The position numbers and the translations under genes are program-made. DNA of 64,000 nucleotides from Alitta virens. Lineage: Eukaryota; Annelida; Polychaeta; Phyllodocida; Nereididae. Location: the NCBI GenBank assembly GCA_932294295.1, contig OW028581.1, positions 9,941,526 to 10,005,525 on the forward strand. Reading direction: 5' to 3'. The notes under the pieces were generated by a model, which saw nothing but the letters and a program-made list of their open reading frames with translations, searched no databases and was not told the DNA's origin. This document shows, piece by piece, positions 24,325-38,240 of the stretch. The stretch's first letter is position 1. Each line of letters opens with the position of its first letter.

Positions 24325-24569
24325 AAAATGGTTGGACTCAATGTTTGATTAGCTCAGAATGGTCATACTAAATGTTTGACCAAATCAGAATAGTCAAACT
24401 CAATGATCGAACATTTCAGAATTGTCAAACTCAATGATCGAACATTTCAGAATTGTCAAACTCAATTTTCATTCAAACCAAAATGGTTGGACTCAATGTT
24501 TGATTAATTCAGAATGGTCATACTGAATGTTTGACCAAATCAGAATAGTCAAACTGAATGATCGAACAT

Positions 24570-25840
24570 TTCAGAATTGTCAAACTCAATTATCAATCGA
24601 ACCAAAATGGTTGGACTCAATGTATGATTATCTCAGAATGGTCATACTGAATGTTTGATCAACTCAGAATAGTCAGACTCAATGATCGATCATCTCAGAA
24701 TTGTCAAACTCAATGATCGAACATTTCAGAATTGTCAAACTCAACTTTCATTCAAACCAAAATGGTTGGACTCTATGTTTGATTAATTCAGAATGGTCAT
24801 ACTGAATGTTTGATCAACTCAGAATAGTCAAACTGAATGATCGAACATTTCCGAATTGCCAAACTCAATTTTCATTCAAACCAAAATGGTTGGACTCAAT
24901 GTTTGATTAGCTCAGAATGGTCATACTAAATGTTTGACCAAATCAGAATAGTCAAACTCAATGATCGAACATTTCAGAATTGTCAAACTCAGTGATCGAA
25001 CATTTCAGAATTGTCAAACTCAATTTTCAATCAAACCAAAATGGTTGGACTCAATGTTTGATTAATTCAGAATGGTCATACTGAATGCTTGACCAAATCA
25101 GAATAGTCAAACTCAATGATCGAACATTTCAGAATTGTCAAACTCAATTTTCATTCAAACCAAAATGGTTGGACTCAATGTTTGATTAGCTCAGAATGGT
25201 CATACTAAATGTTTGACCAAATCAGAATAGTCAAACTCAATGATCGAACATTTCAGAATTGTCAAACTCAATGATCGAACATTTCAGAATTGTCAAACTC
25301 AATTTTCATTCAAACCAAAATGGTTGGACTCAATGTTTTATTAATTCAGAATGGTCATACTGAATGCTTGACCAAATCAGAATAGTCAAACTCTATGATC
25401 GAACATTTCAGAATTGTCAAACTCAATTTTCAATCAAACCAAAATGGTTGGACTGAATGTTTGATTAACTCAGATTGGTCAAACAGAATGTCTGATCAAC
25501 TCAGAATAGTCAGACTCAATGATCGATCATCTCAGAATAGTCAAACTCAATGATCGAACATTTCCGAATTGTCAAACTCAATTTTCATTCAAACCAAAAT
25601 GGTTGGACTCAATGTTTGATTAGCTCAGAATGGTCATACTAAATGTTTGACCAAATCAGAATAGTCAAACTCAATAATCGAACATTTCAGAATTGTCAAA
25701 CTCAATGATCGAACATTTCAGAATTGTCACACTCAATTTTCATTCAAACCAAAATGGTTGGACTCAATGTTTGATTAATTCAGAATGGTCATACTGAATG
25801 TTTGACCAAATCAGAATAGTCAAACTGAATGATCGAACAT
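24570..25840 (+). repeat. 1,271-bp tandem duplication, copy 1
   Basis: TATCAATCGAACC at 24,591 and 25,862, and TCAACTTTCATTC at 24,741 and 26,012, are each 1,271 bp apart, exactly 41 subunits. Two ATGCTTGACC units lie in this copy (near 25,085 and 25,369). Edges are uncertain by about 100 bp. Confidence 0.9.
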
Positions 25841-27111
25841 TTCAGAATTGTCAAACTCAATTATCAATCGAACCAAAATGGTTGGACTCAATGTATGATT
25901 ATCTCAGAATGGTCATACTGAATGTTTGATCAACTCAGAATAGTCAGACTCAATGATCGATCATCTCAGAATTGTCAAACTCAATGATCGAACATTTCAG
26001 AATTGTCAAACTCAACTTTCATTCAAACCAAAATGGTTGGACTCTATGTTTGATTAATTCAGAATGGTCATACTGAATGTTTGATCAACTCAGAATAGTC
26101 AAACTGAATGATCGAACATTTCCGAATTGCCAAACTCAATTTTCATTCAAACCAAAATGGTTGGACTCAATGTTTGATTAGCTCAGAATGGTCATACTAA
26201 ATGTTTGACCAAATCAGAATAGTCAAACTCAATGATCGAACATTTCAGAATTGTCAAACTCAGTGATCGAACATTTCAGAATTGTCAAACTCAATTTTCA
26301 ATCAAACCAAAATGGTTGGACTCAATGTTTGATTAATTCAGAATGGTCATACTGAATGCTTGACCAAATCAGAATAGTCAAACTCAATGATCGAACATTT
26401 CAGAATTGTCAAACTCAATTTTCATTCAAACCAAAATGGTTGGACTCAATGTTTGATTAGCTCAGAATGGTCATACTAAATGTTTGACCAAATCAGAATA
26501 GTCAAACTCAATGATCGAACATTTCAGAATTGTCAAACTCAATGATCGAACATTTCAGAATTGTCAAACTCAATTTTCATTCAAACCAAAATGGTTGGAC
26601 TCAATGTTTGATTAATTCAGAATGGTCATACTGAATGTTTGACCAAATCAGAATAGTCAAACTCTATGATCGAACATTTCAGAATTGTCAAACTCAATTT
26701 TCAATCAAACCAAAATGGTTGGACTGAATGTTTGATTAACTCAGATTGGTCAAACAGAATGTCTGATCAACTCAGAATAGTCAGACTCAATGATCGATCA
26801 TCTCAGAATAGTCAAACTCAATGATCGAACATTTCCGAATTGTCAAACTCAATTTTCATTCAAACCAAAATGGTTGGACTCAATGTTTGATTAGCTCAGA
26901 ATGGTCATACTAAATGTTTGACCAAATCAGAATAGTCAAACTCAATAATCGAACATTTCAGAATTGTCAAACTCAATGATCGAACATTTCAGAATTGTCA
27001 CACTCAATTTTCATTCAAACCAAAATGGTTGGACTCAATGTTTGATTAATTCAGAATGGTCATACTGAATGTTTGACCAAATCAGAATAGTCAAACTCAA
27101 TGATCGAACAT
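25841..27111 (+). repeat. 1,271-bp tandem duplication, copy 2
   Basis: This copy follows copy 1 directly. Only the first of the two ATGCTTGACC variants is retained, and TGTTTGATTAA replaces TGTTTTATTAA of copy 1 (near 25,331). The marker CACACTCAATT at 25,728 in copy 1 recurs at 26,999. Confidence 0.9.
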
Positions 27112-28060
27112 TTCAGAATTGTCAAACGCAATTTTCAATCAAACCAAAATGGTTGGACTCAATGTATGATTATCTCAGAATGGTCATACTGAATGTTTGA
27201 TCAACTCAGAATAGTCAGACTCAATGATCGATCATCTCAGAATTGTCAAACTCAATGATCGAACATTTCAGAATTGTCAAACTCAATTTTCATTCAAACC
27301 AAAATGGTTGGACTCAATGTTTGATTAATTCAGAATGGTCATACTGAATGTTTGATCAACTCAGAATAGTGAAACTCAATGATCGAACATTTCCGAATTG
27401 TCAAACTCAATTTTCATTCAAACCAAAATGGTTGGACTCAATGTTTGATTAGCTCAGAATGGTCATACTAAATGTTTGACCAAATCAGAATAGTCAAACT
27501 CAATAATCGAACATTTCAGAATTGTCAAACTCAATGATCGAACATTTCAGAATTGTCAAACTCAATTTTCATTCAAACCAAAATGGTTGGACTCAATGTT
27601 TGATTAATTCAGAATGGTCATACTGAATGTTTGACCAAATCAGAATAGTCAAACTCAATGATCGAACATTTCAGATTTGTCAAACGCAATTTTCAATCAA
27701 ACCAAAATGGTTGGACTCAATGTATGATTATCTCAGAATGGTCATACTGAATGTTTGATCAACTCAGAATAGTCAGACTCAGTGATCGATCATCTCAGAA
27801 TTGTCAAACTCAATGATCGAACATTTCAGAATTGTCAAACTCAATTTTCATTCAAACCAAATGGTTGGACTCAATGTTTGATTAATTCAGAATGGTCATA
27901 CTGAATGTTTGATCAACTCAGAATAGTGAAACTCAATGATCGAACATTTCCGAATTGTCAAACTCAATTTTCATTCAAACCAAAATGGTTGGACTCAATG
28001 TTTGATTAGCTCAGAATGGTCATACTAAATGTTTGACCAAATCAGAATAGTCAAACTCAA
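26660..28060 (+). repeat. 4,461-bp offset duplication, copy 1
   Basis: ACTCTATGATCG at 26,662, CAGATTTGTC at 27,672 and a 1-bp deletion ACCAAATGGTT at 27,856 recur at 31,123, 32,133 and 32,317. All three offsets are 4,461 bp, that is 144 subunits (4,464) minus three 1-bp deletions or their equivalent. The copies are not adjacent; several kilobases of related repeat lie between. Confidence 0.88.
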
Positions 28061-28506
28061 TGATCGAACATTTCAGAATTGTCAAACTCAATGATCGAAC
28101 ATTTCAGAATTGTCAAACTCAATTTTCATTCAAACCAAAATGGTTGGACTCAATGTTTGATTAATTCAGAATGGTCATACTGAATGTTTGACCAAATCAG
28201 AATAGTCAAACTGAATGATCGAACATTTCAGAATTGTCAAACTCAATTTTCAATCAAACCAAAATGGTTGGACTCAATGTATGATTATCTCAGAATGGTC
28301 ATACTGAATGTTTGATCAACTCAGAATAGTCAGACTCAATGATCGATCATCTCAGAATTGTCAAACTCAATGATCGAACATTTCAGAATTGTCAAACTCA
28401 ATTTTCATTCAAACCAAAATGGTTGGACTCAATGTTTGATTAATTCAGAATGGTCATACTGAATGTTTGATCAACTCAGAATAGTCAAACTGAATGATCG
28501 AACATT

Positions 28507-28630
28507 TCCGAATTGTCAAACTCAATTTTCATTCAAACCAAAATGGTTGGACTCAATGTTTGATTAGCTCAGAATGGTCATACTAAATGTTTGACCAAAT
28601 CAGAATAGTCAAACTGAATGATCGAACATT
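28507..28630 (+). repeat. 124-bp block missing from the paralogous copy near 32.95 kb
   Basis: The offset between the two paralogous stretches drops from 4,461 to 4,337 bp across this position, a change of exactly 124. The block opens TCCGAATTG, its C ends TTAGC and its D ends TTGACCAAA. In the other copy the preceding A unit joins directly to the following B unit with no scar. Confidence 0.88.
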
Positions 28631-28699
28631 TCAGAATTGTCAAACTCAATTTTCAATCAAACCAAAATGGTTGGACTGAATGTTTGATTAACTCAGATT

Positions 28700-30107
28700 G
28701 GTCAAACAGAATGTCTGATCAACTCAGAATAGTCAGACTCAATGATCGATCATCTCAGAATTGTCAAACTCAATGACGAACATTTCAGAATTGTCAAACT
28801 CAATTTTCATTCAAACCAAAATGGTTGGACTCAATGTTTGATTAATTCAGAATGGTCATACTGAATGTTTGATCAACTCAGAATAGTCAAACTCAATGAT
28901 CGAACATTTCAGAATTGTCAAACGCAATTTTCAATCAAACCAAAATGGTTGGACTGAATGTATGATTATCTCAGAATGGTAATACTGAATGTTTGATCAA
29001 CTCAGAATAGTCAGACTCAATGATCGATCATCTCAGAATTGTCAAACTCAATGACGAACATTTCAGAATTGTCAAACTCAATTTTCATTCAAACCAAAAT
29101 GGTTGGACTCAATGTTTGATTAATTCAGAATGGTCATACTGAAAGTTTGATCAACTCAGAATAGTCAAACTCAATGATCGAACATTTCCGAATTGTCAAA
29201 CTCAATTTTCATTCAAACCAAAATGGTTGGACTCAATGTTTGATTAGCTCAGAATGGTCATACTAAATGTTTGACCAAATCAGAATAGTCAAACTCAATA
29301 ATCGAACATTTCAGAATTGTCAAACTCAATGATCGAACATTTCAGAATTGTCAAACTCAATTTTCATTCAAACCAAAATGGTTGGACTCAATGTATGATT
29401 ATCTCAGAATGGTCATACTGAATGTTTGATCAACTCAGAATAGTCAGACTCAATGATCGATCATCTCAGAATTGTCAAACTCAATGATCGAACATTTCAG
29501 AATTGTCAAACTCAATTTTCATTCAAACCAAAATGGTTGGACTCAATGTTTGATTAATTCAGAATGGTCATAATGAATGTTTGATCAACTCAGAATAGTC
29601 AAACTCAATGATCGAACATTTCCGAATTGTCAAACTCAATTTTCATTCAAACCAAAATGGTTGGACTCAATGTTTGATTAGCTCAGAATGGTCATACTAA
29701 ATGTTTGACCAAATCAGAATAGTCAAACTCAATAATCGAACATTTCAGAATTGTCAAACTCAATGATCGAACATTTCAGAATTGTCAAACTCAATTTTCA
29801 TTCAAACCAAAATGGTTGGACTCAATGTTTGATTAATTCAGAATGGTCATACTGAATGTTTGACCAAATCAGAATAGTCAAACTCAATGATCGAACATTT
29901 CAGAATTGTCAAACGCAATTTTCAATCAAACCAAAATGGTTGGACTCAATGTATGATTATCTCAGAATGGTCATACTGAATGTTTGATCAACTCAGAATA
30001 GTCAGACTCAGTGATCGATCATCTCAGAATTGTCAAACTCAATGATCGAACATTTCAGAATTGTCAAACTCTATTTTCATTCAAACCAAAATGGTTGGAC
30101 TCAATGT
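28700..30107 (+). repeat. 4,337-bp offset duplication, copy 1
   Basis: GAAAGTTTGATC at 29,141 and TAATGAATG at 29,571 recur at 33,478 and 33,908. Both copies share a chimeric block at 29.35 and 33.69 kb in which a CATTC-type B unit is joined to the TATGATTATC-type C unit, a combination otherwise rare. A private change GGTAATACTG lies near 28,981. Confidence 0.87.
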
Positions 30108-30699
30108 TTGATTAATTCAGAATGGTCATACTGAATGTTTGATCAACTCAGAATAGTGAAACTCAATGATCGAACATTTCCGAATTGTCAAACTCAATTT
30201 TCATTCAAACCAAAATAGTTGGACTCAATGTTTGATTAGCTCAGAATGGTCATACTAAATGTTTGACCAAATCAGAATAGTCAAACTCAATGATCGAACA
30301 TTTCAGAATTGTCAAACTCAATGATCGAACATTTCAGAATTGTCAAACTCAATTTTCATTCAAACCAAAATGGTTGGACTCAATGTTTGATTAATTCAGA
30401 ATGGTCATACTGAATGTTTGACCAAATCAGAATAGTCAAACTGAATGATCGAACATTTCAGAATTGTCAAACTCAATTATCAATCGAACCAAAATGGTTG
30501 GACTCAATGTATGATTATCTCAGAATGGTCATACTGAATGTTTGATCAACTCAGAACAGTCAGACTCAATGATCGATCATCTCAGAATTGTCAAACTCAA
30601 TGATCGAACATTTCAGAATTGTCAAACTCAATTTTCATTCAAACCAAAATGGGTGGACTCTATGTTTGATTAATTCAGAATGGTCATACTGAATGTTTG

Positions 30700-30790
30700 A
30701 CCAAATCAGAATTGTCAAACTCAATGATCGAACATTTCCGAATTGTCAAACTCAATTTTCAATCAAACCAAAATGGTTGGACTCAAGGTA
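30700..30790 (+). repeat. Chimeric B unit at a deletion junction
   Basis: A B unit near 30,737 starts TCCGAATTG, as in block 2, but ends TTTTCAATC, as in block 4. In the paralogous stretch at 36.78-36.93 kb these two halves are in separate B units 124 bp apart. The simplest reading is recombination inside the B unit that removed one block. Just upstream is the private change GGGTGGACTC at 30,651. Confidence 0.85.
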
Positions 30791-31120
30791 TGATTATCTC
30801 AGAATGGTCATACTGAATGTTTGATCAACTCAGAATAGTCAGACTCAGTGATCGATCATCTCAGAATTGTCAAACTCAATGATCGAACATTTCAGAATTG
30901 TCAAACTCAATTTTCATTCAAACCAAAATGGTTGGACTCAATGTTTGATTAATTCAGAATGGTCATACTGAATGTTTGATCAACTCAGAATAGTCAAACT
31001 GAATGATCGAACATTTCAGAATTGTCAAACTCAATTTTCATTCAAACCAAAATGGTTGGACTCAATGTTTGATTAATTCAGAATGGTCATACTGAATGTT
31101 TGACCAAATCAGAATAGTCA

Positions 31121-32521
31121 AACTCTATGATCGAACATTTCAGAATTGTCAAACTCAATTTTCAATCAAACCAAAATGGTTGGACTGAATGTTTGATTAA
31201 CTCAGATTGGTCAAACAGAATGTCTGATCAACTCAGAATAGTCAGACTCAATGATCGATCATCTCAGAATAGTCAAACTCAATGATCGAACATTTCCGAA
31301 TTGTCAAACTCAATTTTCATTCAAACCAAAATGGTTGGACTCAATGTTTGATTAGCTCAGAATGGTCATACTAAATGTTTGACCAAATCAGAATAGTCAA
31401 ACTCAATAATCGAACATTTCAGAATTGTCAAACTCAATGATCGAACATTTCAGAATTGTCACACTCAATTTTCATTCAAACCAAAATGGTTGGACTCAAT
31501 GTTTGATTAATTCAGAATGGTCATACTGAATGTTTGACCAAATCAGAATAGTCAAACTCAATGATCGAACATTTCAGAATTGTCAAACGCAATTTTCAAT
31601 CAAACCAAAATGGTTGGACTCAATGTATGATTATCTCAGAATGGTCATACTGAATGTTTGATCAACTCAGAATAGTCAGACTCAATGATCGATCATCTCA
31701 GAATTGTCAAACTCAATGATCGAACATTTCAGAATTGTCAAACTCAATTTTCATTCAAACCAAAATGGTTGGACTCAATGTTTGATTAATTCAGAATGGT
31801 CATACTGAATGTTTGATCAACTCAGAATAGTGAAACTCAATGATCGAACATTTCCGAATTGTCAAACTCAATTTTCATTCAAACCAAAATGGTTGGACTC
31901 AATGTTTGATTAGCTCAGAATGGTCATACTAAATGTTTGACCAAATCAGAATAGTCAAACTCAATAATCGAACATTTCAGAATTGTCAAACTCAATGATC
32001 GAACATTTCAGAATTGTCAAACTCAATTTTCATTCAAACCAAAATGGTTGGACTCAATGTTTGATTAATTCAGAATGGTCATACTGAATGTTTGACCAAA
32101 TCAGAATAGTCAAACTCAATGATCGAACATTTCAGATTTGTCAAACGCAATTTTCAATCAAACCAAAATGGTTGGACTCAATGTATGATTATCTCAGAAT
32201 GGTCATACTGAATGTTTGATCAACTCAGAATAGTCAGACTCAGTGATCGATCATCTCAGAATTGTCAAACTCAATGATCGAACATTTCAGAATTGTCAAA
32301 CTCAATTTTCATTCAAACCAAATGGTTGGACTCAATGTTTGATTAATTCAGAATGGTCATACTGAATGTTTGATCAACTCAGAATAGTGAAACTCAATGA
32401 TCGAACATTTCCGAATTGTCAAACTCAATTTTCATTCAAACCAAAATGGTTGGACTCAATGTTTGATTAGCTCAGAATGGTCATACTAAATGTTTGACCA
32501 AATCAGAATAGTCAAACTCAA
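31121..32521 (+). repeat. 4,461-bp offset duplication, copy 2
   Basis: This is the second copy of 26.66-28.06 kb. Near 32,530 the homology becomes irregular: AGAATAGTCAAACTG replaces AGAATTGTCAAACTC. Offset 4,461 still holds at the CAATCAAAC start (28,251 and 32,712), where the second copy reads CAATCAATCC as a private change. Confidence 0.86.
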
Positions 32522-33297
32522 TGATCGAACATTTCAGAATAGTCAAACTGAATGATCGAACATTTCAGAATTGTCAAACTCAATTTTCATTCAAACCAAA
32601 ATGGTTGGACTCAATGTTTGATTAGCTCAGAATGGTCATACTAAATGTTTGACCAAATCAGAATAGTCAAACTGAATGATCGAACATTTCAGAATTGTCA
32701 AACTCAATTTTCAATCAATCCAAAATGGTTGGACTCAATGTATGATTATCTCAGAATGGTCATACTGAATGTTTGATCAACTCAGAATAGTCAGACTCAA
32801 TGATCGATCATCTCAGAATTGTCAAACTCAATGATCGAACATTTCAGAATTGTCAAACTCAATTTTCATTCAAACCAAAATGGTTGGACTCAATGTTTGA
32901 TTAATTCAGAATGGTCATACTGAATGTTTGATCAACTCAGAATAGTCAAACTCAATGATCGAACATTTCAGAATTGTCAAACTCAATTTTCAATCAAACC
33001 AAAATGGTTGGACTGAATGTTTGATTAACTCAGATTGGTCAAACAGAATGTCTGATCAACTCAGAATAGTCAGACTCAATGATCGATCATCTCAGAATTG
33101 TCAAACTCAATGACGAACATTTCAGAATTGTCAAACTCAATTTTCATTCAAACCAAAATGGTTGGACTCAATGTTTGATTAATTCAGAATGGTCATACTG
33201 AATGTTTGATCAACTCAGAATAGTCAAACTCAATGATCGAACATTTCAGAATTGTCAAACGCAATTTTCAATCAAACCAAAATGGTTGGACTGAATG

Positions 33298-34444
33298 TAT
33301 GATTATCTCAGAATGGTCATACTGAATGTTTGATCAACTCAGAATAGTCAGACTCAATGATCGATCATCTCAGAATTGTCAAACTCAATGACGAACATTT
33401 CAGAATTGTCAAACTCAATTTTCATTCAAACCAAAATGGTTGGACTCAATGTTTGATTAATTCAGAATGGTCATACTGAAAGTTTGATCAACTCAGAATA
33501 GTCAAACTCAATGATCGAACATTTCCGAATTGTCAAACTCAATTTTCATTCAAACCAAAATGGTTGGACTCAATGTTTGATTAGCTCAGAATGGTCATAC
33601 TAAATGTTTGACCAAATCAGAATAGTCAAACTCAATAATCGAACATTTCAGAATTGTCAAACTCAATGATCGAACATTTCAGAATTGTCAAACTCAATTT
33701 TCATTCAAACCAAAATGGTTGGACTCAATGTATGATTATCTCAGAATGGTCATACTGAATGTTTGATCAACTCAGAATAGTCAGACTCAATGATCGATCA
33801 TCTCAGAATTGTCAAACTCAATGATCGAACATTTCAGAATTGTCAAACTCAATTTTCATTCAACCCAAAATGGTTGGACTCAATGTTTGATTAATTCAGA
33901 ATGGTCATAATGAATGTTTGATCAACTCAGAATAGTCAAACTCAATGATCGAACATTTCCGAATTGTCAAACTCAATTTTCATTCAAACCAAAATGGTTG
34001 GACTCAATGTTTGATTAGCTCAGAATGGTCATACTAAATGTTTGACCAAATCAGAATAGTCAAACTCAATAATCGAACATTTCAGAATTGTCAAACTCAA
34101 TGATCGAACATTTCAGAATTGTCAAACTCAATTTTCATTCAAACCAAAATGGTTGGACTCAATGTTTGATTAATTCAGAATGGTCATACTGAATGTTTGA
34201 CCAAATCAGAATAGTCAAACTCAATGATCGAACATTTCAGAATTGTCAAACGCAATTTTCAATCAAACCAAAATGGTTGGACTCAATGTATGATTATCTC
34301 AGAATGGTCATACTGAATGTTTGATCAACTCAGAATAGTCAGACTCAGTGATCGATCATCTCAGAATTGTCAAACTCAATGATCGAACATTTCAGAATTG
34401 TCAAACTCAATTTTCATTCAAACCAAAATGGTTGGACTCAATGT
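33298..34444 (+). repeat. 1,704-bp offset duplication, copy 1
   Basis: GAAAGTTTGATC at 33,478, CAACCCAAAATGG at 33,861 and TAATGAATG at 33,908 recur at 35,182, 35,565 and 35,612. The offset is 55 subunits (1,705) minus the 1-bp AATGACGAAC deletion. This copy ends abruptly at about 34,444, where C ends TTAGC instead of TTAAT. The same tract is also the second copy of the 4,337-bp duplication. Confidence 0.88.
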
Positions 34445-35001
34445 TTGATTAGCTCAGAATGGTCATACTAAATGTTTGACCAAATCAGAATAGTCAAACT
34501 CAATAATCGAACATTTCAGAATTGTCAAACTCAATGATCGAACATTTCAGAATTGTCACACTCAATTTTCATTCAAACCAAAATGGTTGGACTCAATGTT
34601 TGATTAATTCAGAATGGTCATACTGAATGTTTGATCAACTCAGAATAGTCAAACTCAATGATCGAACATTTCAGAATTGTCAAACTCAATTTTCAATCAA
34701 ACCAAAATGGTTGGACTGAATGTTTGATTAACTCAGATTGGTCAAACAGAATGTCTGATCAACTCAGAATAGTCAAACTCAATGATCGAACATTTCAGAA
34801 TTGTCAAACTCAATGATCGAACATTTCAGAATTGTCAAACTCAATTTTCATTCAAACCAAAATGGTTGGACTCAATGTTTGATTAATTCAGAATGGTCAT
34901 ACTGAATGTTTGACCAAATCAGAATAGTCAAACTGAATGATCGAACATTTCAGAATTGTCAAACTCAATTTTCAATCAAACCAAAATGGTTGGACTCAAT
35001 G

Positions 35002-36148
35002 TATGATTATCTCAGAATGGTCATACTGAATGTTTGATCAACTCAGAATAGTCAGACTCAATGATCGATCATCTCAGAATTGTCAAACTCAATGACGAAC
35101 ATTTCAGAATTGTCAAACTCAATTTTCATTCAAACCAAAATGGTTGGACTCAATGTTTGATTAATTCAGAATGGTCATACTGAAAGTTTGATCAACTCAG
35201 AATAGTCAAACTCAATGATCGAACATTTCCGAATTGTCAAACTCAATTTTCATTCAAACCAAAATGGTTGGACTCAATGTTTGATTAGCTCAGAATGGTC
35301 ATACTAAATGTTTGACCAAATCAGAATAGTCAAACTCAATAATCGAACATTTCAGAATTGTCAAACTCAATGATCGAACATTTCAGAATTGTCAAACTCA
35401 ATTTTCATTCAAACCAAAATGGTTGGACTCAATGTATGATTATCTCAGAATGGTCATACTGAATGTTTGATCAACTCAGAATAGTCAGACTCAATGATCG
35501 ATCATCTCAGAATTGTCAAACTCAATGATCGAACATTTCAGAATTGTCAAACTCAATTTTCATTCAACCCAAAATGGTTGGACTCAATGTTTGATTAATT
35601 CAGAATGGTCATAATGAATGTTTGATCAACTCAGAATAGTCAAACTCAATGATCGAACATTTCCGAATTGTCAAACTCAATTTTCATTCAAACCAAAATG
35701 GTTGGACTCAATGTTTGATTAGCTCAGAATGGTCATACTAAATGTTTGACCAAATCAGAATAGTCAAACTCAATAATCGAACATTTCAGAATTGTCAAAC
35801 TCAATGATCGAACATTTCAGAATTGTCAAACTCAATTTTCATTCAAACCAAAATGGTTGGACTCAATGTTTGATTAATTCAGAATGGTCATACTGAATGT
35901 TTGACCAAATCAGAATAGTCAAACTCAATGATCGAACATTTCAGAATTGTCAAACGCAATTTTCAATCAAACCAAAATGGTTGGACTCAATGTATGATTA
36001 TCTCAGAATGGTCATACTGAATGTTTGATCAACTCAGAATAGTCAGACTCAGTGATCGATCATCTCAGAATTGTCAAACTCAATGATCGAACATTTCAGA
36101 ATTGTCAAACTCAATTTTCATTCAAACCAAAATGGTTGGACTCAATGT
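35002..36148 (+). repeat. 1,704-bp offset duplication, copy 2
   Basis: This is the second copy of 33,298-34,444. Past 36,148 this copy continues as a match to 30.1-30.7 kb at offset 6,041, which is 4,337 + 1,704. That suggests the 35-36.7 kb arrangement keeps the older order, while 34.44 kb is a newer junction. Confidence 0.86.
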
Positions 36149-38240
36149 TTGATTAATTCAGAATGGTCATACTGAATGTTTGATCAACTCAGAATAGTGA
36201 AACTCAATGATCGAACATTTCCGAATTGTCAAACTCAATTTTCATTCAAACCAAAATGGTTGGACTCAATGTTTGATTAGCTCAGAATGGTCATACTAAA
36301 TGTTTGACCAAATCAGAATAGTCAAACTCAATGATCGAACATTTCAGAATTGTCAAACTCAATGATCGAACATTTCAGAATTGTCAAACTCAATTTTCAT
36401 TCAAACCAAAATGGTTGGACTCAATGTTTGATTAATTCAGAATGGTCATACTGAATGTTTGACCAAATCAGAATAGTCAAACTGAATGATCGAACATTTC
36501 AGAATTGTCAAACTCAATTATCAATCGAACCAAAATGGTTGGACTCAATGTATGATTATCTCAGAATGGTCATACTGAATGTTTGATCAACTCAGAACAG
36601 TCAGACTCAATGATCGATCATCTCAGAATTGTCAAACTCAATGATCGAACATTTCAGAATTGTCAAACTCAATTTTCATTCAAACCAAAATGGTTGGACT
36701 CTATGTTTGATTAATTCAGAATGGTCATACTGAATGTTTGACCAAATCAGAATTGTCAAACTCAATGATCGAACATTTCCGAATTGTCAAACTCAATTTT
36801 CATTCAAACCAAAATGGTTGGACTCAATGTTTGATTAGCTCAGAATGGTCATACTAAATGTTTGACCAAATCAGAATAGTCAAACTGAATGATCGAACAT
36901 TTCAGAATTGTCAAACTCAATTTTCAATCAAACCAAAATGGTTGGACTCAAGGTATGATTATCTCAGAATGGTCATACTGAATGTTTGATCAACTCAGAA
37001 TAGTCAGACTCAGTGATCGATCATCTCAGAATTGTCAAACTCAATGATCGAACATTTCAGAATTGTCAAACTCAATTTTCATTCAAACCAAAATGGTTGG
37101 ACTCAATGTTTGATTAATTCAGAATGGTCATACTGAATGTTTGATCAACTCAGAATAGTCAAACTGAATGATCGAACATTTCCGAATTGTCAAACTCAAT
37201 TTTCATTCAAACCAAAATGGTTGGACTTAATGTTTGATTAGCTCAGAATGGTCATACTAAATGTTTGACCAAATCAGAATAGTCAAACTCAATGATCGAA
37301 CATTTCAGAATTGTCAAACTCAGTGATCGAACATTTCAGAATTGTCAAACCCAATTTTCATTCAAACCAAAATGGTTGGACTCAATGTTTGATTAATTCA
37401 GAATGGTCATACTGAATGTTTGACCAAATCAGAATAGTCAAACTCAATGATCGAACATTTCAGAATTGTCAAACGCAATTTTCAATCAAACCAAAATGGT
37501 TGGACTCAATGTATGATTATCTCAGAATGGTCATACTGAATGTTTGATCAACTCAGAATAGTCAGACTCAATGATCGATCATCTCAGAATTGTCAAACTC
37601 AATGATCGAACATTTCAGAATTGTCAAACTCAATTTTCATTCAAACCAAAATGGTTGGACTCAATGTTTGATTAATTCAGAATGGTCATACTGAATGTTT
37701 GATCAACTCAGAATAGTCAAACTCAATGATCGAACATTTCCGAATTGTCAAACTCAATTTTCATTCAAACCAAAATGTTTGGACTCAATGTTTGATTAGC
37801 TCAGAATGGTCATACTAAATCTTTGACCAAATCAGAATTGTCAAACTCAATGATCGAACATTTCAGAATTGTCAAACTCAATGATCGAACATTTCAGAAT
37901 TGTCAAACTCAATTTTCATTCAAACCAAAATGGTTGGACTCAATGTTTGATTAATTCAGAATGGTCATACTGAATGTTTGACCAAATCAGAATAGTCAAA
38001 CTCAATGATCAATTTCAGAATTGTCAAACGCAATTTTCAATCAAACCAAAATGGTTGGACTCAATGTATGATTATCTCAGATTGGTCAAACAGAATGTCT
38101 GATCAACTCAGAATAGTCAGACTCAATGATCGATCATCTCAGAATTGTCAAACTCAATGACAAACATTTCAGAATTGTCAAACTCAATTTTCATTCAAAC
38201 CAAAATGGTTGGACTCAATGTTTGATTAATTCAGAATGGT
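35176..38240 (+). repeat. 3,065-bp tandem duplication, copy 1
   Basis: GAAAGTTTGATC (35,182 and 38,247), CAACCCAAAATGG (35,565 and 38,630), TATCAATCG (36,519 and 39,584) and the 3-bp deletion ATGATCAATTTCAG (38,011 and 41,076) are all 3,065 bp apart. The length is 99 subunits (3,069) minus that 3-bp deletion and a 1-bp deletion. Confidence 0.92.
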
